DNA from: Cytospora piceicola
Lineage: Eukaryota; Ascomycota; Sordariomycetes; Diaporthales; Cytosporaceae
DNA: 64,000 nucleotides
Assembly: GCA_023375675.1 (NCBI GenBank)
Contig: JALQBC010000010.1
Coordinates: 744,001-808,000 of the forward strand
Direction of reading: 5' to 3'
Made by a program: the position numbers and the translations under genes. Below, in pieces: positions 47,032 to 58,429 of the stretch. A model generated the notes under the pieces. The model did not search any database. It was given only the letters and a program-made list of their open reading frames with translations, and had not been told where the DNA came from. How positions within the stretch are numbered: the first letter of the stretch is position 1; each line of letters begins with the position of its first letter.

Positions 47032-47931
47032 ATGCCTGCGCCGACGGCCCTCAAGGCTGCTGCTCCCCAGCAGGAGCCAGACTTCAACGCCCCCTTCTCC
47101 ACCGCCAACAACACACAAGACGAAGAGGTACTACTCGACGCACCAGATGCCGACCCCGCCGCCGGCGACCAGCCACAACAACCAGACGAGTCCTCCTCCT
47201 CCACCATGCAGGTCGACGACGCCGTGGACGAGGAGGGCCGCCCCCGGTTCGCGCCGGCGTCCGCCCGGTCCGACGCGGTCCGCGTCGAGCACCGCAAGGT
47301 GCCCATCCCCCCCCACCGGATGACGCCCCTCAAGGCCTCGTGGCCCAAGATCTACCCCCCGCTCGTCGAGCACCTCAAGCTGCAGTGCCGCATGAACATG
47401 AAGAGCAAGTGCGTCGAGCTGCGGACGAGCAAGGTCACCTCCGACACGGGCGCCATCCAGAAGGGCGCCGACTTCGTGCGCGCCTTCGCCCTGGGCTTCG
47501 ACGTCGACGACGCCATCGCGCTGTTGAGGCTGGACGATCTGTACATCGAGAGTGAGTCTTGCTTCTCCCCTTCCCCCCATTTCTGTTCTGCCTGCCTGCC
47601 TGCCTGCCTCTCATGTCAAAAAGACTATGTGCGCTGACCGTCCCAAACCTTTATAGCCTTCGAGATCAAGGATGTCAAGACCCTCCAGGGTGACCATCTC
47701 GCCCGAGCCATCGGCCGTATCGCCGGCAAGGACGGCAAGACAAAGTACGCCATCGAGAACGCCTCGCGGACGAGGGTCGTCCTCGCCGACTCCAAGATCC
47801 ACATCCTGGGTGCCTTCAAGAACACCAGGATCGCCCGGGAGTCCATCGTCAGCCTCATCCTCGGAAAGCCGCCCGGAAAGGTGTACAACGGCCTGAGGAC
47901 GGTGTCGGCACGCATGAAGGAGAGATTCTGA
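47032..47931 (+). CDS. PNO1: Pre-rRNA processing KH protein PNO1
   Basis: Exons 47032-47551 and 47657-47931 (intron 105 nt, GTGAGT...TATAG, phase 1) give 264 residues. An acidic, disordered N-terminus of about 80 residues is followed by the conserved part: [47 protein letters not shown], then the C-terminal KH domain with [15 protein letters not shown] (GKDG as the GxxG-type loop), HILGAF and [23 protein letters not shown]1 (Dim2) acts in the nucleolus and cytoplasm, recruiting the Dim1 methyltransferase and Nob1 to the 20S rRNA for 40S maturation. Family match is strong. Confidence 0.96.
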
Positions 47932-48348
47932 GCTGTTTGGTGGCAAACATGAGATTTGTGTGAACGATATCCATGGCGGGGACTGGCGAAGCGGCGTTTG
48001 GTGGGATGTTTATTGGCAGATTTTTGCAATTTAAAAAAAGAAGAGATCTCGGATACCAAGAGAGAGAGAGAGAGAGGGAGGGAGAGACAGAGAGAGAGAG
48101 ACGGGGCGTCTCGTTAGAGTTGATAAAATGCTCATGATTCGTACTCATATGACAAGATTGCCTCCTTTTGAGTGTGTGATCCCGCCCCCAGACCAGATGT
48201 CATGCCGTACGGAACCTGGAGAAATGGGTATCTAGACCAATGCAAAAAGAAAGAACAAAAAGACAATTACCGCCCGCAGGCTTATTTCCTGAACATGCCC
48301 TGGTTCCTCTACCCGTGCATGTGTTCCCGAGCTGGTCGAGCTGGTCGC
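47932..48348. other. Convergent 3' spacer
   Basis: PNO1 3' end and the end of the SUMO-like gene. An (AG)n-rich tract with GGGAGGGAGAGA words lies at 48060-48102. Confidence 0.6.
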
Positions 48349-49881
48349 CTATTTGATGTACACCTCGACAGTGCACAGGTCATCAATATCAGCCTCGTTG
48401 ACTGTCACAGACCCATCCAGCCACTCGCCCTCGTATCTCAATCTGATCTCCCGGTCATCAGGGATCTTCTTCATCTTCCGGTAGGCGCCTATGACGAGGC
48501 GGATCTCGTAGTCGCCCTGGACACTCATCTTGACCGGCTCCTGGTCCTTCTCCTTGAGCGAGACCCGAACCTTCGCAGCCGCCTCGGCTTGTTCCTCCTC
48601 GGGCTGGTCGTCCCCGGAGTCGTCCACCAGCTCGCCGCGGTCCATGCGCTTCTGCATCTCCTGCGCGGCGAGCTCGTCGTCGAGGTCCTCCTGGGTCCAG
48701 GCCTCCAGCAGGATGCCGCTCCGCAAGAAGCCGGACGCCCGCGGGGCGGGGCGGAACTCGCCGGTGGCGGAGGGGTTCCAGCCCAGGCTGATGCCCGTCG
48801 AGACGTCGTAGATCCTGCGGCCCTTCCAGGTCAGGAAGATGTTGGACTCCTCCTGGTCCGAGATCGAGGCGCCCTTGTTCCTCAGCCACGTGATATACGC
48901 CCTGCGGATGACTCCGAGGGTCTGGTGGAGCCCGCGCCTCGCCCCGAAGCCCGCGGCGTCGGGGTGTTTTGACATGCGTGAGAAGACGAAGATCTTGGCC
49001 TGGGTCAAGGCTTCCCGCCTCTTAGACGTGTCGCCATCCAGGCTCTCAACCTCGTCGTTCGTTCTGGCGGTTGCTGCGGCCTCAGCGGCGGCCTTGGCGG
49101 CATCCTCGCGCTCCCGGGCGCGTTGGACAAAGTGTGCGAATGGGTCGTCCTCCTTCGGCGGGGAGGCTGTCTCGATCAGGTCGTCGTCACTGTCACCGAG
49201 GACGATGGGACCAGGACTCAAGTCCTCCTCCTTCTTAAAGGGCATGGAATCATCCCCACGGCCCTTAGTGCTGCTTCTCGTATTGAATGTATGTCCGTTG
49301 GGCGTGGCTTGCTCCAGGTCTTCTTGCTTGGCAACAACCTCGTCCACTTGTGGCTGGTCGGAATTGGACCGGCTGGGAGTAGGAGGAAGAATGTCGCTCT
49401 GTACTAACTGCAATCCCTCTCTATCTCTGGGCTTGGCTGATGACGGCGTTGCCCTCTTCTTGTCCGATTTGTGTGCGGTCGGCGATGGCGACGTCGAGAC
49501 ACGCCGTGGAGGTGTTGCAGGGCCGTACAAGTCCTCAGGTGACTCCCAGAAAGTGTTGCTCCGTGCAGGAGACGAAAGCTTGCGGCGCTTGACAGACCGT
49601 GACAACGGCGAATGTGTGCTCCCATCCGAGTCGTGCTTTCCGTCGTGGCTCTTCTCCCGTTCTCGTGTCTCCGTGCGAGGGCTCTCCTGCTCTTGGACCA
49701 CAACCGGGAAGAAGTCCTTAGACCGCCTAAATAAATCAAGCCCATCGTCATCATCATCCTTATTGTCGGAGCCACCCCCGTCGGATTCAATAGTGGGGGC
49801 CGGCTTCGGGGCCGACTTGAGGAATGCCAAGGGCTTCTTTTTCTTGGTAGCCTTTGCAGGCGTGGTTATTATGTCAGCCAT
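48349..49881 (-). CDS. Rad60/Esc2-like SUMO-like domain protein
   Basis: Single exon of 510 residues from the ATG of MADIITTPAKATKKKK. The N-terminal half is disordered, with many Ser/Pro and Lys/Arg motifs and acidic patches (DSDDDLIE), as expected for SUMO-interacting regions. The middle has FVQRAREREDAAKAAAEA and a first SUMO-like region (ESNIFLTWKGRRIYD). The C-terminal domain (YEIRLVIGAYRKMKKIPDD... GEWLDGSVTVNEADIDDLCT) ends in VEVYIK with no diglycine, so it is not conjugated. This architecture fits Rad60/Esc2/NIP45 proteins that guard genome stability during replication. It is convergent with PNO1. Confidence 0.82.
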   Translation of the reverse strand: MADIITTPAKATKKKKPLAFLKSAPKPAPTIESDGGGSDNKDDDDDGLDLFRRSKDFFPVVVQEQESPRTETREREKSHDGKHDSDGSTHSPLSRSVKRRKLSSPARSNTFWESPEDLYGPATPPRRVSTSPSPTAHKSDKKRATPSSAKPRDREGLQLVQSDILPPTPSRSNSDQPQVDEVVAKQEDLEQATPNGHTFNTRSSTKGRGDDSMPFKKEEDLSPGPIVLGDSDDDLIETASPPKEDDPFAHFVQRAREREDAAKAAAEAAATARTNDEVESLDGDTSKRREALTQAKIFVFSRMSKHPDAAGFGARRGLHQTLGVIRRAYITWLRNKGASISDQEESNIFLTWKGRRIYDVSTGISLGWNPSATGEFRPAPRASGFLRSGILLEAWTQEDLDDELAAQEMQKRMDRGELVDDSGDDQPEEEQAEAAAKVRVSLKEKDQEPVKMSVQGDYEIRLVIGAYRKMKKIPDDREIRLRYEGEWLDGSVTVNEADIDDLCTVEVYIK

Positions 49882-50928
49882 GGTTGTCGTTGACGCCTCA
49901 GCAGTCGAACAGTTGTGCACGCAGCCAGACTATGACTTGGTGGCAGACGAAGGCGGAATCCAGGTTCAAGGTTTGGTGGTAGTGCTGGGTGTGGCCCGCG
50001 GGGTTGCATGCGACATTGAACAAAAAAGGAAAATTAAGCACAGGGTCCAGCTTGCTCTTGTCACAAGACAGGCGAGTATCACTGGAACAGCGCAGGCAAC
50101 ATAGGGTACGGTTTGTATGTTGGTAGAGGATGCAGGCTGCAGTTGGGTTAGGTTGCAATTGATGTCGTGTCGACCTTGGGAAACCTGTAACGCGTAGCGA
50201 AGCGCAGCACAGCGCGTCGTGATTAATCAAGTCAAGTGAATTGAGATGGTTGATTTTAAGCAACGGCGGCTGCTGCCGGAGCAACAAGAAAAGTGGGTGA
50301 GTGGGTGGCCTAGACAGTTCAAACACACAGTGCGAATATTTAATGTTCAATATGTTTCAATGTTGCTTTTTAGCGTGGGGTTTGTTACATTACTGTGGTT
50401 ATTGCCTGACAACCAAGGCAGTATTATTATCTCGTAGTATTATACACCCAGTAGTACTGTGTAGTAACCTGGAAGTCATGGGGTAATTGAGAACCGAGGC
50501 ACAGATACAGATCCACATTCACCAATACCTAACTGGTTCACCCTTGTTAACTGGCCCGGTCTTGACACGGATGAACACTGCTTATTATTATTATTGCTGC
50601 TGCTGCTCGGAGTCCGCGCTCGTTGATTATTGCGACGACATATCTACCTACTTAATAAGTAGGTGCATACATCAGAAACCTGGACTTCAGGCCCTCCCAT
50701 GAAAGCCTCCCGTAAACAATGCACCGTCTTCCTTGGTTTATCTTCTACGAAACCTGCACCTATTTATTCGTAGGAAGCCTGGTCTTTTTGCTGTCCGTGT
50801 CTTTTGATCAGGAAATAGAGAATACCAAGCAACCGTTCTACACCACCGTCCTTGACTACCTGACCTCGCGCCTGTCCTTTTGAGCCACCTCTTCCAAGGC
50901 ACACATCCACCTCATCTAGAAAGAAGAA
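49882..50928. other. Intergenic between divergent genes
   Basis: Contains a TTATTATTATTGCTGCTGCTGCT run near 50584-50606 and ACCTACTTAATAAGTAGGT, a 19-nt palindrome-like word, at 50645-50663. No gene is visible. Confidence 0.55.
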
Positions 50929-52106
50929 ATGTCGGCCGACCGCTCTGAGTTTGTGAGCAATGTGTGGAAGGACGGCATCTTTGGTAAGAGAATCATCACT
51001 TGATGAGCTGGCTCTCAACCTTCATCTCTCCTCGTCCATTTTCCTCGCCCATCTCGCCTGGTGCTGACGCCCTTCACATCTAGACAACCGCGTTGTCTTC
51101 GTAACAGGAGGCGCCGGTACTATATGCAAGGTCCAGACCAAGGCCCTCGTCTATCTGGGCGCCAACGCTTGCATCCTTGGACGCAATGTAGAGAAGACCG
51201 AGGCTGGCGCCAAGGAGATCGCTGCCGTCCGCAAAGGCGCAAAGGTTATCGGCATCGGCGGAGTTGATGTCAGGAACGTATGTTGGCCCACTGCCAGACC
51301 GTCACGGCTGTAGAGATTGACGATTATGCTTGCAGTTCGAGAGCCTCAAGGCTGCCGCAGATCGCTGTGTGAGGGAGCTGGGAGCCATTGACTTCGTCAT
51401 GTCCGTCCACCCTTCCCCTTTTACCCTTTCCCTTGTCTTTGTACTGACTCGATGAACCAGTGCCGGCGCAGCAGGCAACTTCGTCGCTCCCCTCTCTAGC
51501 CTGTCCCCCAACGGTTTCAAGTCCGTCATCGAGATCGACACGATCGGGACTTTCAACACCGTCAAGGCAACGGCGCCCTACCTTGTCGAGTCTGCGTCCC
51601 GGAACCCCAACCCCCCACCAGCAGGCCAGGTCGGAACAGGGGGCCGGATCCTAGCCGTCTCGGCCACCTTCCACTACACCGGGCTGCCCCTCCAGTCCCA
51701 CGTCAGCGCAGCCAAGGCCGGCGTGGACAGCATCATGGGCAGCGTCGCTCTGGAGTACGGGCCGATGGGCGTCTGCGCCAACGTCATCGCCCCCGGCGGG
51801 ATAGAGGGGACCGAGGGGATGGAGCGCCTGGCCAGCAGCACCGCGGCGCGGACCAGGAAGGCGGTTGTTGCCATCCCGAGTGGGAGGATGGGCACTGTCC
51901 GGGACATCTCGGATGCTACCGTGTGGGTGTTCAGTGATGCTGCGAACTATGTCAACGGCCACGTCCTCGTGGTCGACGGTGCGTCTTGGAGGAGGCCTGG
52001 TGCTATGGCTGTCGGGCTTGATGCGGACATGGAGTATCCGGGGTTTTTGGTCACAGGGCACTCTAAGAATATCAAGACGGTGAAGAAGCAAAACAGCAAG
52101 TTGTAA
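50929..52106 (+). CDS. SPS19: Peroxisomal 2,4-dienoyl-CoA reductase
   Basis: Four exons: 50929-50983, 51084-51277, 51336-51400 and 51461-52106, giving 319 residues. A classical SDR Rossmann fold is visible: VVFVTGGAGTIC (TGGxGxI), LGRN, NxAG-type IAGAAGNF, and a C-terminal ADGASWRR-like VVDGASW. The family's usual Tyr of YxxxK is not obvious; the active-site region reads TFHYTGLPLQSHVSAAKAG, which retains a Lys, as in 2,4-dienoyl-CoA reductases. It reduces dienoyl-CoA so that unsaturated fatty acids can finish beta-oxidation. The last three residues, SKL, form a canonical PTS1 signal, so it should be peroxisomal. Confidence 0.9.
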
Positions 52107-52400
52107 GATCAGTCTCACTTGTTTTATCATCCAGAATACATTTCAGCAAACCCTTTATTCCGATTGGCTGTCCTATCTTGACTCTTTTCAGATCAAAGTG
52201 GCTGGCTGGCGGGCAACCTCTCGGCCTTCTTCCCCGGGCCATTCCGGTGCCACATTCACCCTGAAGGGTTATCAGACTCTCTTGAAGGTTTGCTGCGGGT
52301 CTTGGCTCGCCGAACCGTCACATTGTGAATGATAAACCCGCAAGATGCATATCAACTGACGTCTCCATTGGTTCGGGATATATATTGCTTCGTGATGTGC
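52107..52400. other. Short intergenic spacer
   Basis: Probable 3' end of the reductase gene. Nothing else is recognised. Confidence 0.5.
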
Positions 52401-52857
52401 TTATACGTGTCGGTGGTGTGCAGAAGCTGATGAGCACCATCTATGGTAGCGATATCCCCAAGAGGTCAACATCAAGCAACCCCAACAACCATATGTGCTT
52501 CCCCCCAAATCCCAGTGGCATCTCGTATTCCATCTAAACGCAACAGCCTTAACCGGGTCGCGTTCACCGTCCTCGACAGGAAAAAAGCTCTCGGAAGCTC
52601 TTTGTCCATCCTCGATTGCACGCAAGATGGGGTCTATCAAGATGGTCTCCCGGGACACTTCGTAATGGAGCTGGCCCTCGCTCCTTGGTGAAACTGTGAC
52701 AGCCTTCCTGGCTCTCACTGGTATTCGTCGTGTTTTAACTTCTTCCCATCGGTCATGTGCCGGTTTTCTTCCTGTCGTTGTTCTCACGGCTCTGGCATCT
52801 CAGGCAGATCGCTACTGGGAAGCAGAAACTGAAGCTCATAAGCAGCATAATGAGCAT
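52401..52857 (-). CDS. Small hypothetical protein with N-terminal hydrophobic segment
   Basis: Two-exon model: 52857-52788 and 52717-52401, with a 70-nt intron (GTGAGA...ACCAG, phase 1), giving 128 residues. The first 18 residues are strongly hydrophobic (MLIMLLMSFSFCFPVAI), followed by a basic patch. That suggests a signal anchor or signal peptide. The remainder is charged and then Cys/Trp/Gly/His-rich at the end, with no recognised domain. It faces the dienoyl-CoA reductase tail to tail. The upstream TATA-like word directly at the ATG is odd. The evidence is the splice fit only, so this is a weak call. Confidence 0.35.
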
Positions 52858-53780
52858 GGTATATAAGCTTGTGAGATGATGGTCGCATATTCTATTCACG
52901 CACTGATCTGTACTAGGGCTTACTGGAACTAACTCGACTTGAGACCATTTCGTGCGTATTTCTCACAACGAAGTCAGCGTTGTCACCCGGACGCCGTCGA
53001 GGCGCTGCTCATGAGACATCTCCCTCAAGGTCAGTTCAACTTCAACCTCGCTCGACCCAAGATGACGGGACAAGGACAAACTATATGTTGCCTGGATTTC
53101 CGTAGCTCCCATTCGCTTGCCGTCGTCGTTGAGGTCGGGATCCCTTCTCTCTCTGTCTCATTCTTGCCGGGATAAATTACTTCTCCTTCTCCGCCGCGTC
53201 GAGACAAACCACCGATCCGGGTTGAACCCCCACGCGCGTGGATCACTTGTGTGCCGCACGGCTGGCCTGTGTATGTAGAGGCACACGGATTCAAGCTGAA
53301 CAAGCCACGACGACCGCGCTCGTGGGCTTTGTGGGAGTACAGCGGTTGGAGGTTAGTAGGGGCGGGGGTTATGACCCAATTGCTTTTTATTCTGCTTTTG
53401 GGCCTGCAGAACAGGATACAATTAGACGTCTTCCGGCAAAGCTACAAGCAAGCAAGTCGATGCACCTTCGCGTATCACGTATTGTTAGTCTGTTAGTCAT
53501 CACTTCAGTTCCATGTCAGTTCCGGGCCGGTTTGATACTCATCGTTAACATTAATTCATCGACACCAACAGGCTATATAGATACGGATTAGGGAAATAAA
53601 ATCGTAGCCCATCGTGCGTATGAGGCGTGCCGTCGTTTTACGGAACAAGCAAGGCTGGGTGAGACTCCACATATCCAGAGTACCCGTGGCATCGTGCCGC
53701 CGCCTGAACCCAGACTGAATGCCTCGACCAGTCCCCGTCACGGCTAGGGTGGCCATGGAAGGCACAGACCAGCCAATTAT
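52858..53780. other. Gene-free spacer
   Basis: No credible coding region. It has the 3' end of the phosphatase-like gene at its right edge. Confidence 0.55.
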
Positions 53781-55305
53781 CTAGGCTTTCTTCCCAGCCT
53801 CCTCTGTCGCCAAACTAGGCGCACCAGCCGCGCTCTTGCCCTTCTTCACCACCCTGAACCCAGACAGTGCCGCAGCCGCTATCAGTAAGAGGACGAAGCC
53901 GAGCATGGACGTGACTCCAGCCGCAGCCGCAGCACCGGCGCTGATGCCGCTACCACTGGAGCCCGACTTGGACGATCCCGAGCCGGAACCAGAGCTCGAG
54001 GAGGACACAGAGGACGCGCAGATGCCGGTGGTGTTGCCACAAGCCTGGCACCAAGACGTCGTGTCGCCAATGGAGAAATCCTGCATGTTGGTGACGAAGT
54101 CGTTCCACGAGATGAGGGTCTCGCTCTGCCCAAACAGGGGGAACTCCTTTGCCGGGTTGGAGTCAGACGCCGAGCCGTTGCTGAACAGGAACCGGACGCT
54201 GACGTCGGCCGGGTCGATGGTGGTGGGGGCGTCGGTCCCGTCGACGGTGGCGTTGGTGACCAGTTCGAAGGACATGGAGCTGGCGTAGTCGACGATGCCC
54301 TTGAAGTCCTCGCTGACGGCGGGCAGGTTGGCCAGTCCAAAGAAAGACAGGAAGCTGGCGTAGGCGCCAAACTGGACGCCGAGCCTCTGAGACGAGGCCT
54401 TCTGGAGAGAAGACGTCATGGTGGTGTTGAGCGCCGCCAAGATCTGGGCTGCCAGCACGGCACCTGCGATGGCCCGGACAGGCTCGGATTCGTTGTAGGC
54501 CAAACCCCACTCGTGGGTATTGGCCAGGGCCTGCAGCTGGAACAACGTCTCATTCGTCAACAGGTCACTTGAGGGGATGGTCTGATTATGGATCTCCGAG
54601 ACGTGAACATAGTCGAAGACTGTGCGCAGTGTTAGTGGTGCATTTAAGAGAGGGGTTAATTCGCCACAACTCACTTGTGTACGCATTCTTGTACGTCGCC
54701 GTGGAAGAACTGAACGTGGAGTTGTACACAGGAAGCAAGTCCTGGTAGAAACTGCTGGTCTTGTTCAGGAAGTTGACGTACTCGTCGCTCTCGAAATAGT
54801 TATTGCTGCTGATGACGGCCTTCGCGCAGCCCGAGCTACCCTGCAACCATCCGCTGTTCTCAGATCCGGAGCTGCTAGCAGCAGTGCTGACAACGTTGAC
54901 AGGAATGTACTGATATCCGCCCAGAGGGGCCTGGACTTCGTCGCCATTGGCCAATGTCTCATATGCAGCACTGCCGGCAGGAGGGTAGAGAGACTGTGTG
55001 AAGCCCTCAGCAGATCCTTGGAGGACGTTATCAGCGGGGGCGGTGATGCTCATCTGCGAGAGGAGGGCAATGTCTGAGTCCATCTTGTAGATTGGGTTTG
55101 TGCCATTGCTGGCGATATAGCGGTTGCGGTACCAAGCACCGGAGGTATATACCTGCTCAGCACCCAGGGCAGTCAACTTGGTAGGCTTGTAAGACTTGGT
55201 GGTCCTGTCTCCATGGCGATGGAAGATGTAGGCACCGATAACCGTCTCAGCGAGGACCTCTGCGGGGAGCAGGACCAGGAGGGAGAGTAGGTGCTTCATC
55301 TCCAT
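53781..55305 (-). CDS. Membrane-anchored histidine-phosphatase-like protein
   Basis: Exons 55305-54675 and 54619-53781 with a 55-nt intron give 489 residues. A signal peptide (MEMKHLLSLLVLLPAEVLA) leads straight into the branch-2 histidine phosphatase motif IFHRHGDR (RHG). Several N-glycosylation sites (NGT, NKT, NST, NTT, NGS) suggest an extracellular domain. The proton-donor HD dyad of this family is not visible where expected: the segment reads GAYASFLSFFGLANLP instead of an SHD-type word. The C-terminus has a Ser/Gly-rich linker and one helix (MLGFVLLLIAAAALSGF), then a short Lys-rich tail, so it is anchored to the plasma membrane or wall face. Acid phosphatase activity is uncertain. Confidence 0.85.
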
Positions 55306-56157
55306 TGTGGTTTGTTTATATAGGCTTGGTGATATGCCTTTACAAACAAATGTGCAAGATGGGGGGGGGGGGGTGGATATTATATGGTACTCGTTAGTAG
55401 TGAGCTACACAAACGGAAGAGAATTGGAAAGATAAAGCTTAAAGAAGAGGACTTTGAAGAAAATAGTCATGATAACGCAAAGATAAGCTTTCTCCGACCG
55501 ACGGGAGAATGGTGGAGGTCTTGGTCTGCGATTCTCATGGTGGGTTGCAATATTGCATTAGTTAGTTGCCCGTCTAAGATGAATTTGGGCGAGGCCGGAC
55601 CGTCTCTAGAGCTTTATGATTTGCACTGGGGCCACCCTGACAGCAACCCTATAGCAATGGTATTGGACACCGGCGGGTTCCGAGTTTGGGCGCTGAAGGG
55701 TTGAACCCTAAGCAGGACGCTCAGGGCCCCACCCCCCTGTTAGCCTTATTCTGGTCCACTGAACTCTGAAGAATTAGCAATAGTATCCCTACTATGTACT
55801 TGAGTAACTACCTATACTGTGCAAGTACTTAGGCCTCTAAGTACCTAGGTAACTGAGTATACTCGTAACAGATACCAAATGAGTACGACTCAACTCCCAT
55901 TGAATAGCAAGAATATTTCTAGGGAAACAGAAGTCATTTCTGCCCATTAAACCTTGAATGGACTGTAAGACGCAGCTGGGCATTTACGCCAAGTGACGTA
56001 AGTGGGGGAAAGCAAACCGTCAATTGGTATCTACTGGGAAAAAACGAATGCCCCTCACCAGCTTCAACCTAACCTAACATACTTAGCAACCATACTTACT
56101 TACTCAAGTAGTTACTTACTCAAGTAGTTTAAGTCACTACCTAGGTAACCACCCACC
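55306..56157. other. Intergenic between divergent genes
   Basis: Contains a G12-type run at 55363-55373, then TACTTGAGTAACTACCTATACT and CTAAGTACCTAGGTAACTGAG words near 55795-55860 and again at 56085-56150 (ACTTACTCAAGTAGTT repeated). A plus-strand frame at 55384-55704 is not supported as a gene. Confidence 0.55.
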
Positions 56158-57478
56158 ATGCCTCCAACACCACCCCCAAGAAATTTGGGCGCTTTCCTTG
56201 CGCTGGCTCGCAAGAGCTTGACAGCTCCGGCCAGCCAGCGACAAACTCCCCTTACCTTCGTCATTGGAAACGAGTCAGCCGGTAAGTCTTCACCCGCAAA
56301 CGAACGGTGCGATTTCCAAATGGAAATCCTAGACCAAGTCCGACTGACAATCCCGCCTCTTATGTCATATAGACCTCGACTCCCTCTGCTCAGCCGTAGT
56401 CTATGCCTACCTGCGCAGCCACGCCCAGCCGAAATACACCCTGCACATCCCACTCGCGAACATCCCCCGCGAGGACCTCCCCCTGCGGCCCGAGCTCAGC
56501 GCCACCCTCCGCCACGCGGGCGTCGAGGCGGAGGAGCTCCTCACGCTGTCCGACCTCGAGGACGTGATGGGCGCGCACGGCCTGGAGCCGGAGGACACGC
56601 GCTGGCTGCTGGTCGACCACAACGTCCTGACCGGGAAGCTGGGCGAGCGCTTCGGCTCCCGCGTCGTGGGGTGCGTGGACCACCACGAGGACGAGGACGT
56701 GGTCGCGCGGGACACGGGCGACGAGCCGCGCGTGCTTCGTAAGACGGGCAGCTGCATGAGCTTGGTCGTCGAGTACTGCCGGGGTGCGTGGGAGTCGCTG
56801 TCGGCGAGCGGCGGCAGCGGAGAGGGGGATGCTGATGTGGACGCCCAGTTGGCCCGTGTCGCCCTCGGCCCGATAATAATCGACACCAACAACCTCAAGT
56901 CCAAGGCCAAGACGACCGAGACGGATGTCAGCGTCGCCGAGTTCCTGAACGCCAAGATTGGCGGGGAGAAGCACGACCGCAAGAAGTATTTCAAGGAACT
57001 CAGCACGCTTAAGGAGGATATATCGCTGTTTTCCTACCGGGATAACTTCCGCAAGGACTTCAAGTCGTGGACTGAGGCCGGCCTAGTGCTGGGAACCTCG
57101 AGTGTCCCCCAGGGCTTCAGGTACATGTTGGAGACCATCGGTGACAAGGAGGCGCTGCTCGGCGAGCTCAGGACATTCGCCGAGGACAAAAAGCTGGACA
57201 TCGCGTGCATCATGACGTCCTCAGCCAAGGACGACGGCGTGTTCAAGAGGAACCTGCTTGTATGGGCGCTCAACGAGAAAGCCGTCAAGGCCGTGGAGAA
57301 GTTCGTCGAGATGCAGCGTGAGACTCTGGGCTTGGAGAAGTTCCACCACGCGGACTTGGACGGCGGGGATGGCAAGCAGGAGGTGCGGTATGCTTGGAAC
57401 CAGCATGAGACCAAGAACAGTCGGAAGCAGCTTGCTCCGATGTTGAGGACTGCTATGAGAGAGGCGGCGAGGCTGTGA
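56158..57478 (+). CDS. PPX1: Exopolyphosphatase PPX1, DHH family
   Basis: Exons 56158-56281 and 56373-57478, phase 1, intron 91 nt, giving 409 residues. The DHH phosphoesterase motifs are in order: VIGNESAG followed by DLDSLCSA (DxD type), WLLVDHN, CVDHHEDED (DHH), and IIIDTNN. The C-terminal DHHA2-like domain contains SWTEAGLVLGTSSVPQ. The enzyme hydrolyses terminal phosphate from inorganic polyphosphate; yeast Ppx1 is cytosolic and mitochondrial. The first intron splits the first DHH motif. The Met at 56158 gives the expected start MPPTPPPRNLGAFL. It diverges from the phosphatase-like gene. Confidence 0.93.
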
Positions 57479-58429
57479 CTGCGAGATGATACCCTTTGGT
57501 CATTAGGAGACCGAATTCATCGCCGCCAACGGCCTTGATGAATACCAACAAGCTATCTAACTCTGACGACTGCCTATAATGGCGCATGATGTGTAAGGTC
57601 AAGGCTGTTACAACTTCACATGCCTCTTCAACACAACCTGATTGATTATGTGTATTGACGCCAGCATGGATTTTCTCATGGAAGATGGTTAGCCTTTTCC
57701 TCCTGCTTTGATTTTGTATATCGGCAACAATCTGTCTGCTTGACTGACTCAACTCTCGGTAAGTATCAGACGGACACTTCCCATCGACGTCCCAGCATCA
57801 ATCAAACGGGACCTCATTCTGAGGGTGACCATGTCAACTGGTCGCATTCCGATACCATTGTGCAATATACCCCTGCCAATATATCACCGTCTTTATTGGA
57901 GAGGGGAGACAGGGCGCCGAACCAATCAAATGGCTGACTTTGCGGCCCAGTCATCCCGTTTGGGCAAGTGGGTCTTTTGACAGAACGACAACCTTGTACA
58001 TATGTAAGTAAGTTGTCAGGGGCCAATGCCATCTGTTTACTTATATTGGCATCTAGTTATACTGAAGACTCTTCGAGAGTTTCAAGTTGCTCAATACTGC
58101 TTACTTGACTGAGTTAGATGGTAAAGTCCCTGAACGTGCTTGAGAATTGATGCTAGGCTTTCCTAGAGGTTTAAGGCCCAGGTGATGATTCTGTGCAGCA
58201 CAGGATATGTGACAAGCCTTGGGACCATAGATATTACAGACACTGAGCGGACAGATAAACATAAAGTTATAGGTGGACTGATCTGGGCAACTCAGGAACC
58301 ACAGTACAATCCTTACATTTATCAGAAGCCAGAACTGAGGCCCTCATCGCCTCCTCGACTTTGGGGGTTCCTCCTGTATGTTCCTGTCACTATATCAGGT
58401 AGCTATTTTAACAAAACTCATATATCTTC
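57479..58429. other. Intergenic between convergent genes
   Basis: 3' untranslated sequence of PPX1 and of the P450. No tRNA, repeat or credible frame is seen. Confidence 0.55.

Noticed and set aside
55384..55704. Plus-strand frame of 106 codons between the phosphatase-like gene and PPX1
   Set aside because: Starts in a promoter region, shows no family features and has no splice or leader support.
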